The position numbers and the translations under genes were made by a program. Shown one piece after another: positions 35,094 through 43,481 of a stretch of DNA of 64,000 nt. The notes under the pieces are model-generated. The model saw only the letters and a program-made list of their open reading frames with translations. It searched no databases and was not told the origin of the DNA. Each line of letters starts with the position of its first letter. Positions within the stretch are counted from its first letter, which is position 1. Origin of the DNA: JBBRDU01 sp038230335 (GTDB lineage Bacteria > Verrucomicrobiota > Verrucomicrobiia > Chthoniobacterales > UBA10450); NCBI GenBank assembly GCA_038230335.1, contig JBBRNL010000004.1, positions 310,001 to 374,000 on the forward strand, in the 5' to 3' direction.

Positions 35094-36808
35094 TGGCGGC
35101 CGGCAAAGAGGAAGAGCAGCGGCTGCGCTCCGCTGCCTTACAGACCTCCGACGCGATTCTGCGGATCCGCCATCGGGCGGAGCAGGAAATCCTTGCCGCC
35201 AAGGAAGCTCTCGAGAAAAAGACGGCCGAGCTTGCACTTTCTTTGTCGCTCCTGCGCGCCACTCTGGAGTCCACCACGGACGGCATCCTGGTCGTCGATC
35301 AAAACGGTGATGTCACCGACTTTAACGAACGGTTCCTCCAGATGTGGCAATTACCGCGCGACATGATGCGCCCGGGCGCGCGCGCGCAGCTTCTCGGTGT
35401 TGCCGCCGCCAAGCTGAAGGAGCCGGACCCATTTCTGGCTCGGACGAGGGAGATTTATGAATCCGCTCCGGAAGAGTCTTTTGATTTGATCGAGTTCATC
35501 GACGGCCGGGTTTTTGAACGGCTCTCCCGTATCCAATTGTTGAGCGGCAACCCGGTGGGACGCGTCTGGAGTTATCACGACGTGACCGGGCGCAAGCAAG
35601 CCGAGGCCGAGCGTGAACGATTGCTCATTAGCGAAAAAGAGGCGCGCGAACGGGCCGAGAGCGAAATGCGCATGAAGGATGAATTCCTCGCCACCCTGTC
35701 GCACGAGCTTCGCACTCCGCTCAACGCCATCCTTGGATGGGCCAGCATCATTCGCGAAACCGATAAGCGAGACGAAATTATGGAAGGGCTCGAGGTCATC
35801 GAGCGAAACGCCCGCGCCCAGACTCAGATCATCGAGGACTTGCTCGACATGAGCCGCATTGTCTCGGGAAATGTGCGCCTCGATGTTCAGCGGGTCGACC
35901 TGGTGGCCGTGATCAAGAGCGCCTTGGAATCAGTCAGGCCGATGGCGGGCGGCAAGGAGATCCGGCTGACCTCCGTGCTCGATCCGTTGGCTGGCCTAAT
36001 TTCCGGGGACCCCGCGCGGCTTCAGCAGGTGCTCTGGAACCTGCTCACCAACGCGATGAAATTTACGCCCAAAGGCGGTCGCGTTCACGTCGTTCTCGAA
36101 CGGGTTAATTCCCACATCGAGATTAGTGTTGAGGATACTGGACAGGGCATCACTCCGGAGTTTCTCCCGCACGTATTCGATCGGTTTCGGCAGGCCGACG
36201 CCTCGACCACACGACAGCAACGCGGCCTCGGCCTCGGCCTCGCCATCGTCAAGAATCTGGCCGAACTTCATGGCGGCAGCGTTCGCGCCAAAAGCCCGGG
36301 ATTAGATCAGGGATCGACCTTCATCATCGCCCTTCCTATCGCCAGCGCCCGTTTGGAGGCGGAACCGGATCGCCGCCATCCGCTCGGCGGATCCAGCGGC
36401 GAAGTGACCGATGCCATGCCCAACCTAACCGGTATCCGAGTTCTGGCTGTGGATGACGAAGCGGATGCCCGCGAACTGATCAAGCGCATCCTGTCGCGCT
36501 GCGGCGCCACCGTCGACACGGCCGGTTCCGGTGCGGACGCACTCGCCTCTTTCAAAAAAAATCAGCCGCACGTATTCATCACAGACATCGGCATGCCAGG
36601 CGAAGATGGATACGCGGTCATTCGCAGAGTGCGACAACTGGGAGAGAGCGACGGAGGCAATGTCCCCGCCATCGCCTTAACTGCTTTTGCCCGTTCCGAA
36701 GACCGTCGACGGGCCATCATGAGCGGCTTCCAAATGCACGTGGCCAAACCGGTTGAACCATCCGAACTCATTGCCATGGTGGCGAGCCTGGCCAAACGCA
36801 CTGGCTGA
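35093..36808 (+). CDS. PAS hybrid histidine kinase with C-terminal receiver
   Basis: 571 residues, no membrane helices, so cytoplasmic. Coiled coil (1-50), PAS (55-165; TTDGILVVDQNGDVTDFNER), coiled linker, HisKA with phospho-His in ATLSHELRTPLNAILGW, and HATPase with N box (LWNLLTNAMKFT), DTGQGI and GLGLGLAIVKNL. A C-terminal receiver has phospho-Asp in FITDIGMPGEDG and Lys in HVAKPVEPSEL. No output domain is adjacent. GTG start overlaps the MetE-like stop. The signal is unknown; sensing of a metabolite linked to the upstream enzyme is a guess. Confidence 0.92.
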   Translation: MAAGKEEEQRLRSAALQTSDAILRIRHRAEQEILAAKEALEKKTAELALSLSLLRATLESTTDGILVVDQNGDVTDFNERFLQMWQLPRDMMRPGARAQLLGVAAAKLKEPDPFLARTREIYESAPEESFDLIEFIDGRVFERLSRIQLLSGNPVGRVWSYHDVTGRKQAEAERERLLISEKEARERAESEMRMKDEFLATLSHELRTPLNAILGWASIIRETDKRDEIMEGLEVIERNARAQTQIIEDLLDMSRIVSGNVRLDVQRVDLVAVIKSALESVRPMAGGKEIRLTSVLDPLAGLISGDPARLQQVLWNLLTNAMKFTPKGGRVHVVLERVNSHIEISVEDTGQGITPEFLPHVFDRFRQADASTTRQQRGLGLGLAIVKNLAELHGGSVRAKSPGLDQGSTFIIALPIASARLEAEPDRRHPLGGSSGEVTDAMPNLTGIRVLAVDDEADARELIKRILSRCGATVDTAGSGADALASFKKNQPHVFITDIGMPGEDGYAVIRRVRQLGESDGGNVPAIALTAFARSEDRRRAIMSGFQMHVAKPVEPSELIAMVASLAKRTG

Positions 36809-36817
36809 TTCCGCTGG

Positions 36818-36839
36818 GCCGCGCCGTGGCGGCTTTTTC
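36818..36839 (+). terminator. Rho-independent terminator
   Basis: Stem GCCGC (36818-36822) with GCGGC (36829-36833), six-base loop, then TTTTTC. It follows the histidine kinase stop by 10 bases and ends at the stop of the convergent propeller gene. Confidence 0.75.
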
Positions 36840-36840
36840 G

Positions 36841-38835
36841 TTAGTCTCCACCCTGTCCCACAAACCGTTTTCGACCGACCGTAAAAGTCGCCGAGGTAAC
36901 CGCGCTGTCCCGGTAGCCACTCTTCGTCGCCCGGGCCTTCACCACAGCCGACGAGGTCAGCTTAACTGGAGAGAGATAGAGGGCTGAGCTGCCCGAGGGG
37001 TTCGTCCCGTCTGTGGTGTAACGGATCGTGGTGAGCGCAGTGCTGGCGCTCAAAGTCACCTTGACTTTCTTCCCATAAACACCGCCGCCCGGCGCAATGA
37101 GTGGAGCAGACAATTGTGGCGTTGGCGTTGGAGTTGGCGTTGGAGTTGGCGTTGGAGTTGGAGTTGGAGTTGGAGTTGGCGTTGGAGTTGGAGTTGGCGT
37201 TGGTGTTGGCGTTGGTGTCGGAGTCGGCAACAGACCGAAAACAGCAACGCCTGCCGTCGCACCCACGTAGACTTTCCCGTTTGCCACCGTCGGCACGGCA
37301 AATTTGGTTAAGGCACCAAACTGATCCCGCGTATTCGTCCCGTTCCCACTGTTATAAAGTTCGCGCCCTACATCCGCCGCATCATAAGCATGCAAAACGC
37401 CGATCGAAGCTCGTTCCAAGGCCCAAACAATCCCGTCGCTGCTTCCGTTTGCCGAAATACTCGGCGTCGTCCCGGGAAACGCGTAGACCAGCTGCGTCGT
37501 GGAACTGGCGAAAGCGGCCAGCCGCGCATTGGCAAAATCGAACGCCTTCAGAAAATCGTTGACCGCTCCAAAATAGAGCCGTCCATTGAAGAAGGCTGGC
37601 GCGCCGAATTCTCCGCGGTCGTGATGTAACGCGTCGGGCAGGTCTTGGTAGATAGTGCCGTTGTTCGAAGCCGGATCGAACTTTCCCATGTTGTCCCGGT
37701 CCACGATGTAAATGTGCGCATCCTTGCCCGCGCCCACCGCAAGATGCCGCACGATGCCGTTCGCATCGGTCATGTCGGGTAGCACCACTGGCCCGCCCGA
37801 ACCCAGATCCACATCGGCGGCTGAAGCACTCACCGTGTTGGAAGGGGTCCAAAAGTCTTCCACCTCGAGCGCCGACAGGGACGGTCGCAGTTTCACGAAG
37901 CAATTCCCGAAATCTCCCAGGCTCGGAAAGCCGTTCGCATCCGTGGTCGTTTCAAAGGTGCCGTTGCCATTCATTGCGTAAATAAATCCATCCGGGTCAA
38001 CCGCTGGAGCCGCCCCGGACGACCAGATAGCTCCTTCGCTGCCGTTCGGTGTAAGATTTAAGACGCTCACACTCGTTAGGGTCTTTTCATCAAAACCGAT
38101 CACCCATGCCGTATAAGGACGAGTGTCGCAGTGGGACGCCCACGTCGTGTAAACAACGCCCCCACTCAGAACGAGACCGGCCCGTTCCAAATACTGTTTG
38201 GGATCAAAAACGACGTTGCCGCCCACACTGTTGTCGCCCGTGCCCGGATAACTCGCACTGATCGAGACTGGGCCACCGAACTCCTCCGCGCCGGACGCCA
38301 GATCCAGAGCATGCAACCGTTGAAAATAGGTTCCGCCGGCATCCTTGCTCATGGCCACGACGTAGATCGTTCCGCTCGGCCCGATCGCTCGATCGATCAC
38401 GGGCGTCGCCGTGATTCCCAGCTCCGGCGTTAGATCTCCGCAACCCAATGGGTCCGACGGAACTTCTCCGGGTAGGAGCATGGATCTCTGCCAAAGAACC
38501 GCTCCCGTGTCCGCATCGCAGGCATAGACCGTGTCATGCTCCGTCACCGCATACATCACATCGCGCAGGCCGAGACCCACCATATCCAAGGCCGAGACGA
38601 CGAGCGGTTGCGCGTAAACCTGCCCATCAACGGGGACCAGGAAAAGTTTTCCGAAATTCGCCGCATTCACATTGGCCGGAGTGAGCACAATTTCCGCAAG
38701 ATTCTGTCCCGTTCGAGCTAGGTCATTATGCCAGGTCAATACATCCGCGCCTTGCGCAGCGGTCGCGCCCGCTGCGACAAGCCCAAGGCCTGATGATAGC
38801 GCGCGGGCGAATCTTTGCCGAAACCGCGAGCGCAT
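36841..38835 (-). CDS. Exported PQQ-like beta-propeller protein with FN3/CHB_HEX-type tail
   Basis: 664 residues. A signal peptide (about 1-30, ATAAQGA) precedes a propeller (35-540) with repeating W/Y-rich blades such as GQVYAQPLVVSALDM, VLWQRSMLL, RLYFGAVNDFLKAFD and KVYVGATAGVAVFGLL. The latter are typical of PQQ-enzyme-like and outer-membrane assembly propellers. A pure PTPTP linker (about 545-580) leads to a chitobiase/hexosaminidase C-terminal-like FN3 domain (VTLSASTALTTIRYTTDGTNPSG). Probably released or surface attached; catalysis is not evident. Confidence 0.9.
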   Translation of the reverse strand: MRSRFRQRFARALSSGLGLVAAGATAAQGADVLTWHNDLARTGQNLAEIVLTPANVNAANFGKLFLVPVDGQVYAQPLVVSALDMVGLGLRDVMYAVTEHDTVYACDADTGAVLWQRSMLLPGEVPSDPLGCGDLTPELGITATPVIDRAIGPSGTIYVVAMSKDAGGTYFQRLHALDLASGAEEFGGPVSISASYPGTGDNSVGGNVVFDPKQYLERAGLVLSGGVVYTTWASHCDTRPYTAWVIGFDEKTLTSVSVLNLTPNGSEGAIWSSGAAPAVDPDGFIYAMNGNGTFETTTDANGFPSLGDFGNCFVKLRPSLSALEVEDFWTPSNTVSASAADVDLGSGGPVVLPDMTDANGIVRHLAVGAGKDAHIYIVDRDNMGKFDPASNNGTIYQDLPDALHHDRGEFGAPAFFNGRLYFGAVNDFLKAFDFANARLAAFASSTTQLVYAFPGTTPSISANGSSDGIVWALERASIGVLHAYDAADVGRELYNSGNGTNTRDQFGALTKFAVPTVANGKVYVGATAGVAVFGLLPTPTPTPTPTPTPTPTPTPTPTPTPTPTPTPTPTPTPQLSAPLIAPGGGVYGKKVKVTLSASTALTTIRYTTDGTNPSGSSALYLSPVKLTSSAVVKARATKSGYRDSAVTSATFTVGRKRFVGQGGD
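37104..37227. repeat. GGCGTTGGAGTT tandem repeat (dodecamer-like)
   Basis: About 20 alternating 6-base units, GTTGGC and GTTGGA, over 124 bases. On the minus strand they encode the uninterrupted Thr-Pro linker of the propeller gene. The units are in frame; loss or gain would change linker length only. A likely slippage site. Confidence 0.85.
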
Positions 38836-38938
38836 CCTCCTTTCGTAACTGATTCATCCCCTGTTTAAAAGCCAAACTCACGGCTTCCGAGACGCATTTT
38901 TGTCCTTAAATCTCTTCCGCCTACATCGTTAGGCCCCT

Positions 38939-39559
38939 ATGATCATGGGCAGCAAAAGAAAGCTTATGAACAAACGTATCATTCTGGCGGGTCTCTTCGG
39001 CGGAATCGCCATGTTCATCTGGACATCCATTGCGCACATGTTGCCGCTCGGCGAAGCGGGCATTCGCGAAATGCCAAACGAAGCGACCACCATGGCCGCG
39101 CTTCAGAGCAGCCTGGGCAACAATCGCGGGCTCTACATTTTTCCCGGACCCGGCCTCGGGCCGAACCCGACCCGAGAGGCCAGGAGTGAAGCAATGAAGC
39201 ACATGAGCGAGAAAATCGCTCACAATCCTTCTGGCATTTTCATGTATCATCCGGCCGGGCGAACGCTCAACCTGGCGTCCCTTTTGGGAACGGAGTTCGC
39301 GACGGAACTTCTGGAATCCTTTCTCGTGATTTACCTTCTCGCTCAGACGCGCCTCAACACCTTTGGGGGAAGGCTCGGTTTCGTCATTGTTGCCGGAATC
39401 GTTGCTGCCCTCGCTACCAACGTTTCCTATTGGAACTGGTATGGCTTCCCTGCGCGCTACACTGCCGCCTATATGTTTAGCCAGATTGTAGGGTTTTTTA
39501 TCGTCGGCCTTATCGCTGCGCTCGCTTTCCGAAATACACGTGCGGCCACCGACCGCTAA
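38939..39559 (+). CDS. Multi-helix membrane protein of unknown function
   Basis: 206 residues from the first ATG, or 197 from MNKRIILAG (38966). Helices: IILAGLFGGIAMFIWTSIAH, LLGTEFATELLESFLVIYLL, GFVIVAGIVAALATNVSYWN and IVGFFIVGLIAALAF. A roughly 80-residue extracytoplasmic loop lies between helices 1 and 2 (PLGEAGIREMP ... PSGIFMYHPAG). No known family. A GTTAGGC copy sits a few bases before the first ATG. First of a run of small membrane proteins. Confidence 0.7.
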   Translation: MIMGSKRKLMNKRIILAGLFGGIAMFIWTSIAHMLPLGEAGIREMPNEATTMAALQSSLGNNRGLYIFPGPGLGPNPTREARSEAMKHMSEKIAHNPSGIFMYHPAGRTLNLASLLGTEFATELLESFLVIYLLAQTRLNTFGGRLGFVIVAGIVAALATNVSYWNWYGFPARYTAAYMFSQIVGFFIVGLIAALAFRNTRAATDR

Positions 39560-39602
39560 ACGCGCATGCCTCGAAACTGTGGCCATGGGCAGCCCCACTG
39601 AG

Positions 39603-39734
39603 ATGCGGAGACTCGTCACATTGGTCGCTTCACTCGCCATCGCCGTTCTCTTGAGCGATTGCGCGACCACCGACACTAAACTTGGCATCACGACAAACGA
39701 AGGTCCGCGGACTCAGGAGACGCTGAGTCGTTAG
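39603..39734 (+). CDS. Very small lipoprotein-like protein
   Basis: 43 residues: MRRLVTLVASLAIAVLLSDC then about 23 polar residues ending TLSR. The hydrophobic leader plus Cys resembles a lipoprotein signal, but Asp before the Cys is unusual for a lipobox. An upstream ATG at 39585 is also possible. The stop codon TAG lies inside a CGTTAGG motif. Function unknown. Confidence 0.5.
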   Translation: MRRLVTLVASLAIAVLLSDCATTDTKLGITTNEGPRTQETLSR

Positions 39735-39877
39735 GCTTTATCAGCAGAGCAGGCATCGCCCGCATCTTGTCGCAAGGATCGAACTCTCCGGAATTCCACC
39801 GCTCATTTCTTCCATCCGAAATTGGCGATCCGCATTTCTTCCTCCATCTTCTCTTCCGTTCCCGCTTCCACATACCC

Positions 39878-40330
39878 ATGGCCAAAGCAAAACACACAAA
39901 GCGCCGTTTCCTCGCCCGCCATTCGTTGAGCCTGGTCGCGATCGGTCTCCTCATCGTGTGGTTGGTCGGCTACCATTTCCTCGATCCGAAAACCCACCTC
40001 GGCTCGTTTTTCGGCAACGCCATCGCGGACTGGAGCGGATCCGTCGTCATTATCCTGGGGACAAAGTTCCTCTACGAAGTCGGTTCGGCGGAGAGCCGGC
40101 CGGTCAGAGGGAGAGAGCGTTTTCGCTGGCTCGACTTCCTGCACCGACACTCCCTCCTCCTCTTTCTCCTCATCACCGGGATCGGCTGGACCATTCTGTT
40201 CATCAGGATGGACAACGACAGCAAGTGGGGTCAGGTCGTCGGCAACATTGTTTCCGAATGGGTTCAGATGGCTGGCCTTGTCTTCCTCACGAAACGTCTC
40301 ATCGAGATTGGTTCCAAGGAAAGTCGTTAG
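39878..40330 (+). CDS. Four-helix membrane protein with internal tandem duplication
   Basis: 150 residues. Two halves of about 65 residues align: RHSLSLVAIGLLIVWL ... FFGNAIADWSGSVVIILGTK ... GSAESR and RHSLLLFLLITGIGWT ... VVGNIVSEWVQMAGLVFLTK ... GSKESR. Each half has two membrane helices and ends ESR. The start at 39878 (MAKAKHTKRRF) gives a basic cytoplasmic N-terminus. The stop again falls inside CGTTAGG. Function unknown. Confidence 0.75.
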   Translation: MAKAKHTKRRFLARHSLSLVAIGLLIVWLVGYHFLDPKTHLGSFFGNAIADWSGSVVIILGTKFLYEVGSAESRPVRGRERFRWLDFLHRHSLLLFLLITGIGWTILFIRMDNDSKWGQVVGNIVSEWVQMAGLVFLTKRLIEIGSKESR

Positions 40331-40358
40331 GCGTTTTCCTCATTTTCAGTTCTTTAAA

Positions 40359-41177
40359 ATGAGTTCTTCCTTCACCGAGTTCGAACACGAAGGCTGGCAG
40401 CGTGTCGCCGACAAATACGACTCCATTTGGGCCGGGTCGACGCGCCAGTTTATTTCGCCTCTGCTCGATGCCGCCGACATTCGCCCGGGTCTGTCCGTTC
40501 TGGATGTCGGGAGCGGCCCGGGCTACGTCGCCGCCGCCGCGCACAATCGTGGCGCGTCGCTCACCGGTCTCGACTTCTCCGCTGCCATGATCGCGATCGC
40601 TACCCGGATGTTTCCGGCTATCGAATTTCGTGAAGGAGATGCGCAAAACCCTCCTTTTGCCGACGCGACTTTTGACCGTGTCGTGGCCAACTTCGCCTTG
40701 CTCCATTTGGCCGACCCCGAGCGGGCCGCATCCGAGGCTTTTCGCGTGCTGAAGCCAGGAGGGAGATTTGGCTTCACCGTCTGGGGGCCGGCCGCGGAGA
40801 GTCCTTACGCGAAAATAATCGACGATGCCGTGGAGGCTTATGCCGACGTCGCCGTGGATCTCCCGACTGGTCCACCCCATCATTTGTTTGTTGGGCGCAA
40901 CGGTTTTCGCGAGGCGATGGAACGCGCCGGATTCGATGGAGACTCTCTCGTCTTCAATCTTCACACGATCGAATGGAATGTGCCGACCGCTCGCTACATC
41001 TTCGACGCCGAACGCCACGCCGGCGTGCGCACCGCCGGATTATTGGCGCGCCAGACACCCGAGAAACTGAACGCCATCCAATCCGCTATCGAAATCGCCG
41101 TGCGATCTTTCGCTAAAGGATCCGCATTCTCCATCCCGAAAGCGGCCTACATCGTGGTAGTCTCGAAGCCGGGTTGA
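40359..41177 (+). CDS. Class I SAM-dependent methyltransferase
   Basis: 272 residues. Rossmann-fold motifs: VLDVGSGPGYVAAAAHNRGA (AdoMet binding), LTGLDFSAAMI, FREGDAQNPPFADATFDRV and LADPERAASEAFRVLKPGGR. This is the UbiE/Methyltransf_11 layout with a C-terminal cap, as in small-molecule O- or C-methyltransferases. Substrate unknown. It starts 29 bases after the preceding membrane-protein gene and could be co-transcribed. Confidence 0.9.
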   Translation: MSSSFTEFEHEGWQRVADKYDSIWAGSTRQFISPLLDAADIRPGLSVLDVGSGPGYVAAAAHNRGASLTGLDFSAAMIAIATRMFPAIEFREGDAQNPPFADATFDRVVANFALLHLADPERAASEAFRVLKPGGRFGFTVWGPAAESPYAKIIDDAVEAYADVAVDLPTGPPHHLFVGRNGFREAMERAGFDGDSLVFNLHTIEWNVPTARYIFDAERHAGVRTAGLLARQTPEKLNAIQSAIEIAVRSFAKGSAFSIPKAAYIVVVSKPG

Positions 41178-41206
41178 TCCTGGAGTCCTCCGATGCTTCT
41201 TCCGAT

Positions 41207-41410
41207 CTACCTTCTCCCAATCGACGGATCGGCCGCTTGCAATTGCTCCGCGGGCTGAGTCCTGGTCGCCCTCGACAAATCCTTCTGTGTCACTGTTCTC
41301 TTCGTTGGGTCCGTGTTGGAAGCCGTCGCGGTCGACGACTGGTTGGCGCAGCCGATCAGGATAAATGGAAAAGATACGACTACGATGATGGCTGGCAGGA
41401 GGGTCTTCAT
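41207..41410 (-). CDS. Small lipoprotein
   Basis: 67 residues from MKTLLPAI. Hydrophobic leader with lipobox LIGC, then a polar Thr/Gln/Ala-rich tail of about 45 residues (ASNTDPTKRTVTQKDLSRAT). It is convergent with the methyltransferase gene. Function unknown. Confidence 0.7.
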   Translation of the reverse strand: MKTLLPAIIVVVSFPFILIGCANQSSTATASNTDPTKRTVTQKDLSRATRTQPAEQLQAADPSIGRR

Positions 41411-41483
41411 AGCCAACGCTAAGCCCCCGTCACCGTTTCACGCAAACAAGGAGGAACACCGACGTCGCCCATCCGTTGCGTTC

Positions 41484-41849
41484 CTATTTATAGATCCACA
41501 AGAGCGTGAACGGCAAAAGAGTGCCTATGATCAAACAGATCGTCGCGACCAGCGGCTGCCGGCTAAAGCGGTAGGCCATGATGACCCCGATCACCGTCGT
41601 CATCACGAGCCCCAAAGCAGTCGCAAACATAAAGTAGCGCACTGGCGCCGGACTGGAGCGTTGGGTCGGCGGGATATGCGCGTCCTTGTGAATATCCGAC
41701 AAGATGTAGAGCGCGCGCGGAGCGACGTACCCGTTTTTCGTCGATTGATGCCAATTAAAAATCTGCCACGAGCCGGTCACGGCAAAGAAGATCAACATCG
41801 GTGCAAACAGGCAACCGAGGTAAAGATGGAAGCGACGAAGCAATCTCAT
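41484..41849 (-). CDS. PepSY-associated membrane protein
   Basis: 121 residues with three membrane helices. The N-terminal RRFHLYLGCLFAPMLIFFAVTG is the PepSY_TM signature of proteins linked to ferric reductases and to peptidase inhibition. The remaining two helices (YFMFATALGLVMTTVIGVIM and ATICLIIGTLLPFTLLWIY) are generic. It lacks the large periplasmic PepSY domain, so it is a short variant. Divergent from the Ala/Lys-rich gene that follows. Confidence 0.78.
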   Translation of the reverse strand: MRLLRRFHLYLGCLFAPMLIFFAVTGSWQIFNWHQSTKNGYVAPRALYILSDIHKDAHIPPTQRSSPAPVRYFMFATALGLVMTTVIGVIMAYRFSRQPLVATICLIIGTLLPFTLLWIYK

Positions 41850-42000
41850 AGCGAGGAGGCTGGCGCCTTTATAGAGAACAACCTCGCCGCATCCGAGGAG
41901 AAATTATTTTCGGCCCGCTTTTCCTGCCTTTTTAGTTTTTTCAACCTGTCTCGCTCTTTAACCTTCCCCTCGCCTGTCGCCATCGTTAGGCTTTTGCCCC

Positions 42001-42672
42001 ATGAACATAAAACTTACCGTCTTCCTGCTGTCGGTCGGCCTCGCCGCGGCCAGCCTGGTCAATGCCCAGTCTCCCACGCCTTCGCCGGCGGCATCCGCCT
42101 CGCCTTCCACGGCTAAACATAAATCCCATAAAAAAACCGAGGCCGCGACTGCTGCCTCGCCGGCTGCCAGCAGCAGCGCTTCACCCGCGGCGACCGCTGC
42201 TCCATCGGCATCGGCCAAACATAAATCCCATAAAAAAACCGAGGCCGCGACTGCTGCCTCGCCGGCTGCCAGCAGCAGCGCCTCACCCGCGGCGGTTGCC
42301 GCTCCATCGGCTTCGCCGGCCGAGAAACATGGCCGCAAGAAGAAAGGTGCTGCGGCAACCGCGGCAGCGTCCGTGACTCCGTCACCGTCCCCCGCGAAGA
42401 AGACGCTGGCCGACTTCTTTAAACCGAAAAGTTCCGTGAGCCCATCGCCAGCCGCGGCGACCCCGGCCGCTCCCGCCAAGACGAAAGCCGCTGCGACCAC
42501 CGCCGGCACCCCCGCACCCGGCGGCGGAAACGGCATGGTCTGGGTCAACACCGAGACGCACATCTATCACAAAGAAGGTTCGCGTTTCTATGGCAAGACG
42601 AAAAAGGGCAAATACATGAGCGAGGCGGACGCCATGAAAGAAGGAGCTAAAGCCGCTAAAAAGGGAGAATAG
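42001..42672 (+). CDS. Exported Ala/Ser/Pro/Lys-rich protein with 34-residue tandem repeat
   Basis: 223 residues: signal peptide (to VNAQ, about 23), two 34-residue tandem repeats beginning KHKSHKKTEAATAAS (about 39-106), more Lys/Ala/Pro-rich sequence, and a conserved C-terminal module (about 178-215) with GMVWVNTETHIYHKEGSRFY and GKYMSEADAMKEG. That module occurs at the end of many bacterial exported proteins; its role is unknown to me. The basic low-complexity part recalls histone-H1-like tails, but the signal peptide makes a nucleoid role unlikely. Confidence 0.8.
   Translation: MNIKLTVFLLSVGLAAASLVNAQSPTPSPAASASPSTAKHKSHKKTEAATAASPAASSSASPAATAAPSASAKHKSHKKTEAATAASPAASSSASPAAVAAPSASPAEKHGRKKKGAAATAAASVTPSPSPAKKTLADFFKPKSSVSPSPAAATPAAPAKTKAAATTAGTPAPGGGNGMVWVNTETHIYHKEGSRFYGKTKKGKYMSEADAMKEGAKAAKKGE
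42115..42318. repeat. 102-bp tandem duplication inside the Ala/Lys-rich gene
   Basis: Two direct copies with a 102-base period. The first 80 or so bases of each (beginning AAACATAAATCCC) are nearly identical, including synonymous positions, while the last 20 diverge. Such high DNA identity suggests a recent duplication. Confidence 0.9.
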
Positions 42673-42687
42673 CGCAGACCGATTAAC

Positions 42688-42722
42688 CTGGGTCTCGTCG
42701 CGAGCGCGGCGAGACCCAGTTT
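42688..42722 (+). terminator. Strong hairpin terminator
   Basis: Ten-base perfect stem CTGGGTCTCG / CGAGACCCAG (42688-42697 with 42710-42719), GC-rich loop of 12 bases, then TTTCCC. It follows the Ala/Lys-rich gene by 15 bases. The short T run makes Rho-independent activity moderate. Confidence 0.75.
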
Positions 42723-42753
42723 CCCGTCTCCCGAATTCTGCTCGGTCAATCCG

Positions 42754-42969
42754 TTGAATCTTACCTCAATCATCGTCTGGACGGTTAGCGCTGTCCTGGC
42801 CGCTGGCATCGGTTGGAGCCGCTGGGAAAAAAAGAAGACGCGCGATAAATATCTCGCCGAACTCGCCGCCTTCGACCGCGACCATCGCGAGAGACTCCTA
42901 ACGCGCCTGAACCCCGCGCTGCAGGCCGAAGTACGCCAACAACTCATGCAACGCTACGGCTTGAGCTGA
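42754..42969 (+). CDS. Small membrane-anchored protein
   Basis: 71 residues starting at TTG. One N-terminal membrane helix (IIVWTVSAVLAAGIGW) followed by a charged helix (KYLAELAAFDRDHRERLLTR) and a short tail. No family recognised. A TTG start lowers certainty, but the helix-plus-amphipathic design is coherent. Confidence 0.5.
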   Translation: MNLTSIIVWTVSAVLAAGIGWSRWEKKKTRDKYLAELAAFDRDHRERLLTRLNPALQAEVRQQLMQRYGLS

Positions 42970-43011
42970 TGACGTGTTCAACTTCGCAACCCTTTCTGCG
43001 TTTCAATTTCA

Positions 43012-43347
43012 ATGTCTTTATCCCAAAAATCGGCGCGCACTTGGATCCTCGTCACCACGGTTGCGTTCGGTGCCATCGGAGCTTTCGGGGTCATCCTTGC
43101 CCTCACTTCGTTCTTTCTCTTTGACGCTCCTGGCTCGGAAAACAATCCCGCTACCATTGTGCTCTTCTGCAGCGCGCTGACCCTCCCGGTCGTCTGTCTC
43201 GCATCGATTGCCATGTCGTGGATTTTTTACATCCGAAAACACTTCACGATTACGTCGTGCGTCTCATTATTACCTCTCGTTAACCTGGCATGCGGAGCCG
43301 CCGCTCTCATTTGGCTGCAGCTCTTTAACCACGGCAATTTCAGCTGA
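43012..43347 (+). CDS. Three-helix membrane protein
   Basis: 111 residues with hydrophobic helices WILVTTVAFGAIGAFGVILA, ATIVLFCSALTLPVVCLASI and a third (LLPLVNLACGAAALIWLQL). Short charged loops, no motifs. Function unknown. It lies 42 bases after the preceding small gene on the same strand. Confidence 0.65.
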   Translation: MSLSQKSARTWILVTTVAFGAIGAFGVILALTSFFLFDAPGSENNPATIVLFCSALTLPVVCLASIAMSWIFYIRKHFTITSCVSLLPLVNLACGAAALIWLQLFNHGNFS

Positions 43348-43481
43348 GTTCTGAGCGCTCGGACCAGGGGCGAACGGTTGTGCACTCACAGCAGACATCG
43401 CTGAATCTCCGGGGCTGATTTCTTGCCCGAGACCGAGCGTGCGTTAACTTCCCTTCCATCTTGCTTGTAATGCTTACAAAA

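Noticed and set aside
35093..36808. Complete two-component pair
   Set aside because: Only the hybrid kinase with its own receiver is present; no separate response regulator or output domain adjoins it.
37104..37227. Regular short repeats that might suggest a CRISPR array
   Set aside because: Units are 6-12 bases without unique spacers and lie in frame inside a coding sequence; no cas genes.
42001..42672. Histone H1-like nucleoid protein (Lys/Ala/Pro-rich)
   Set aside because: A clear signal peptide and a C-terminal exported-protein module make cytoplasmic DNA packaging unlikely.
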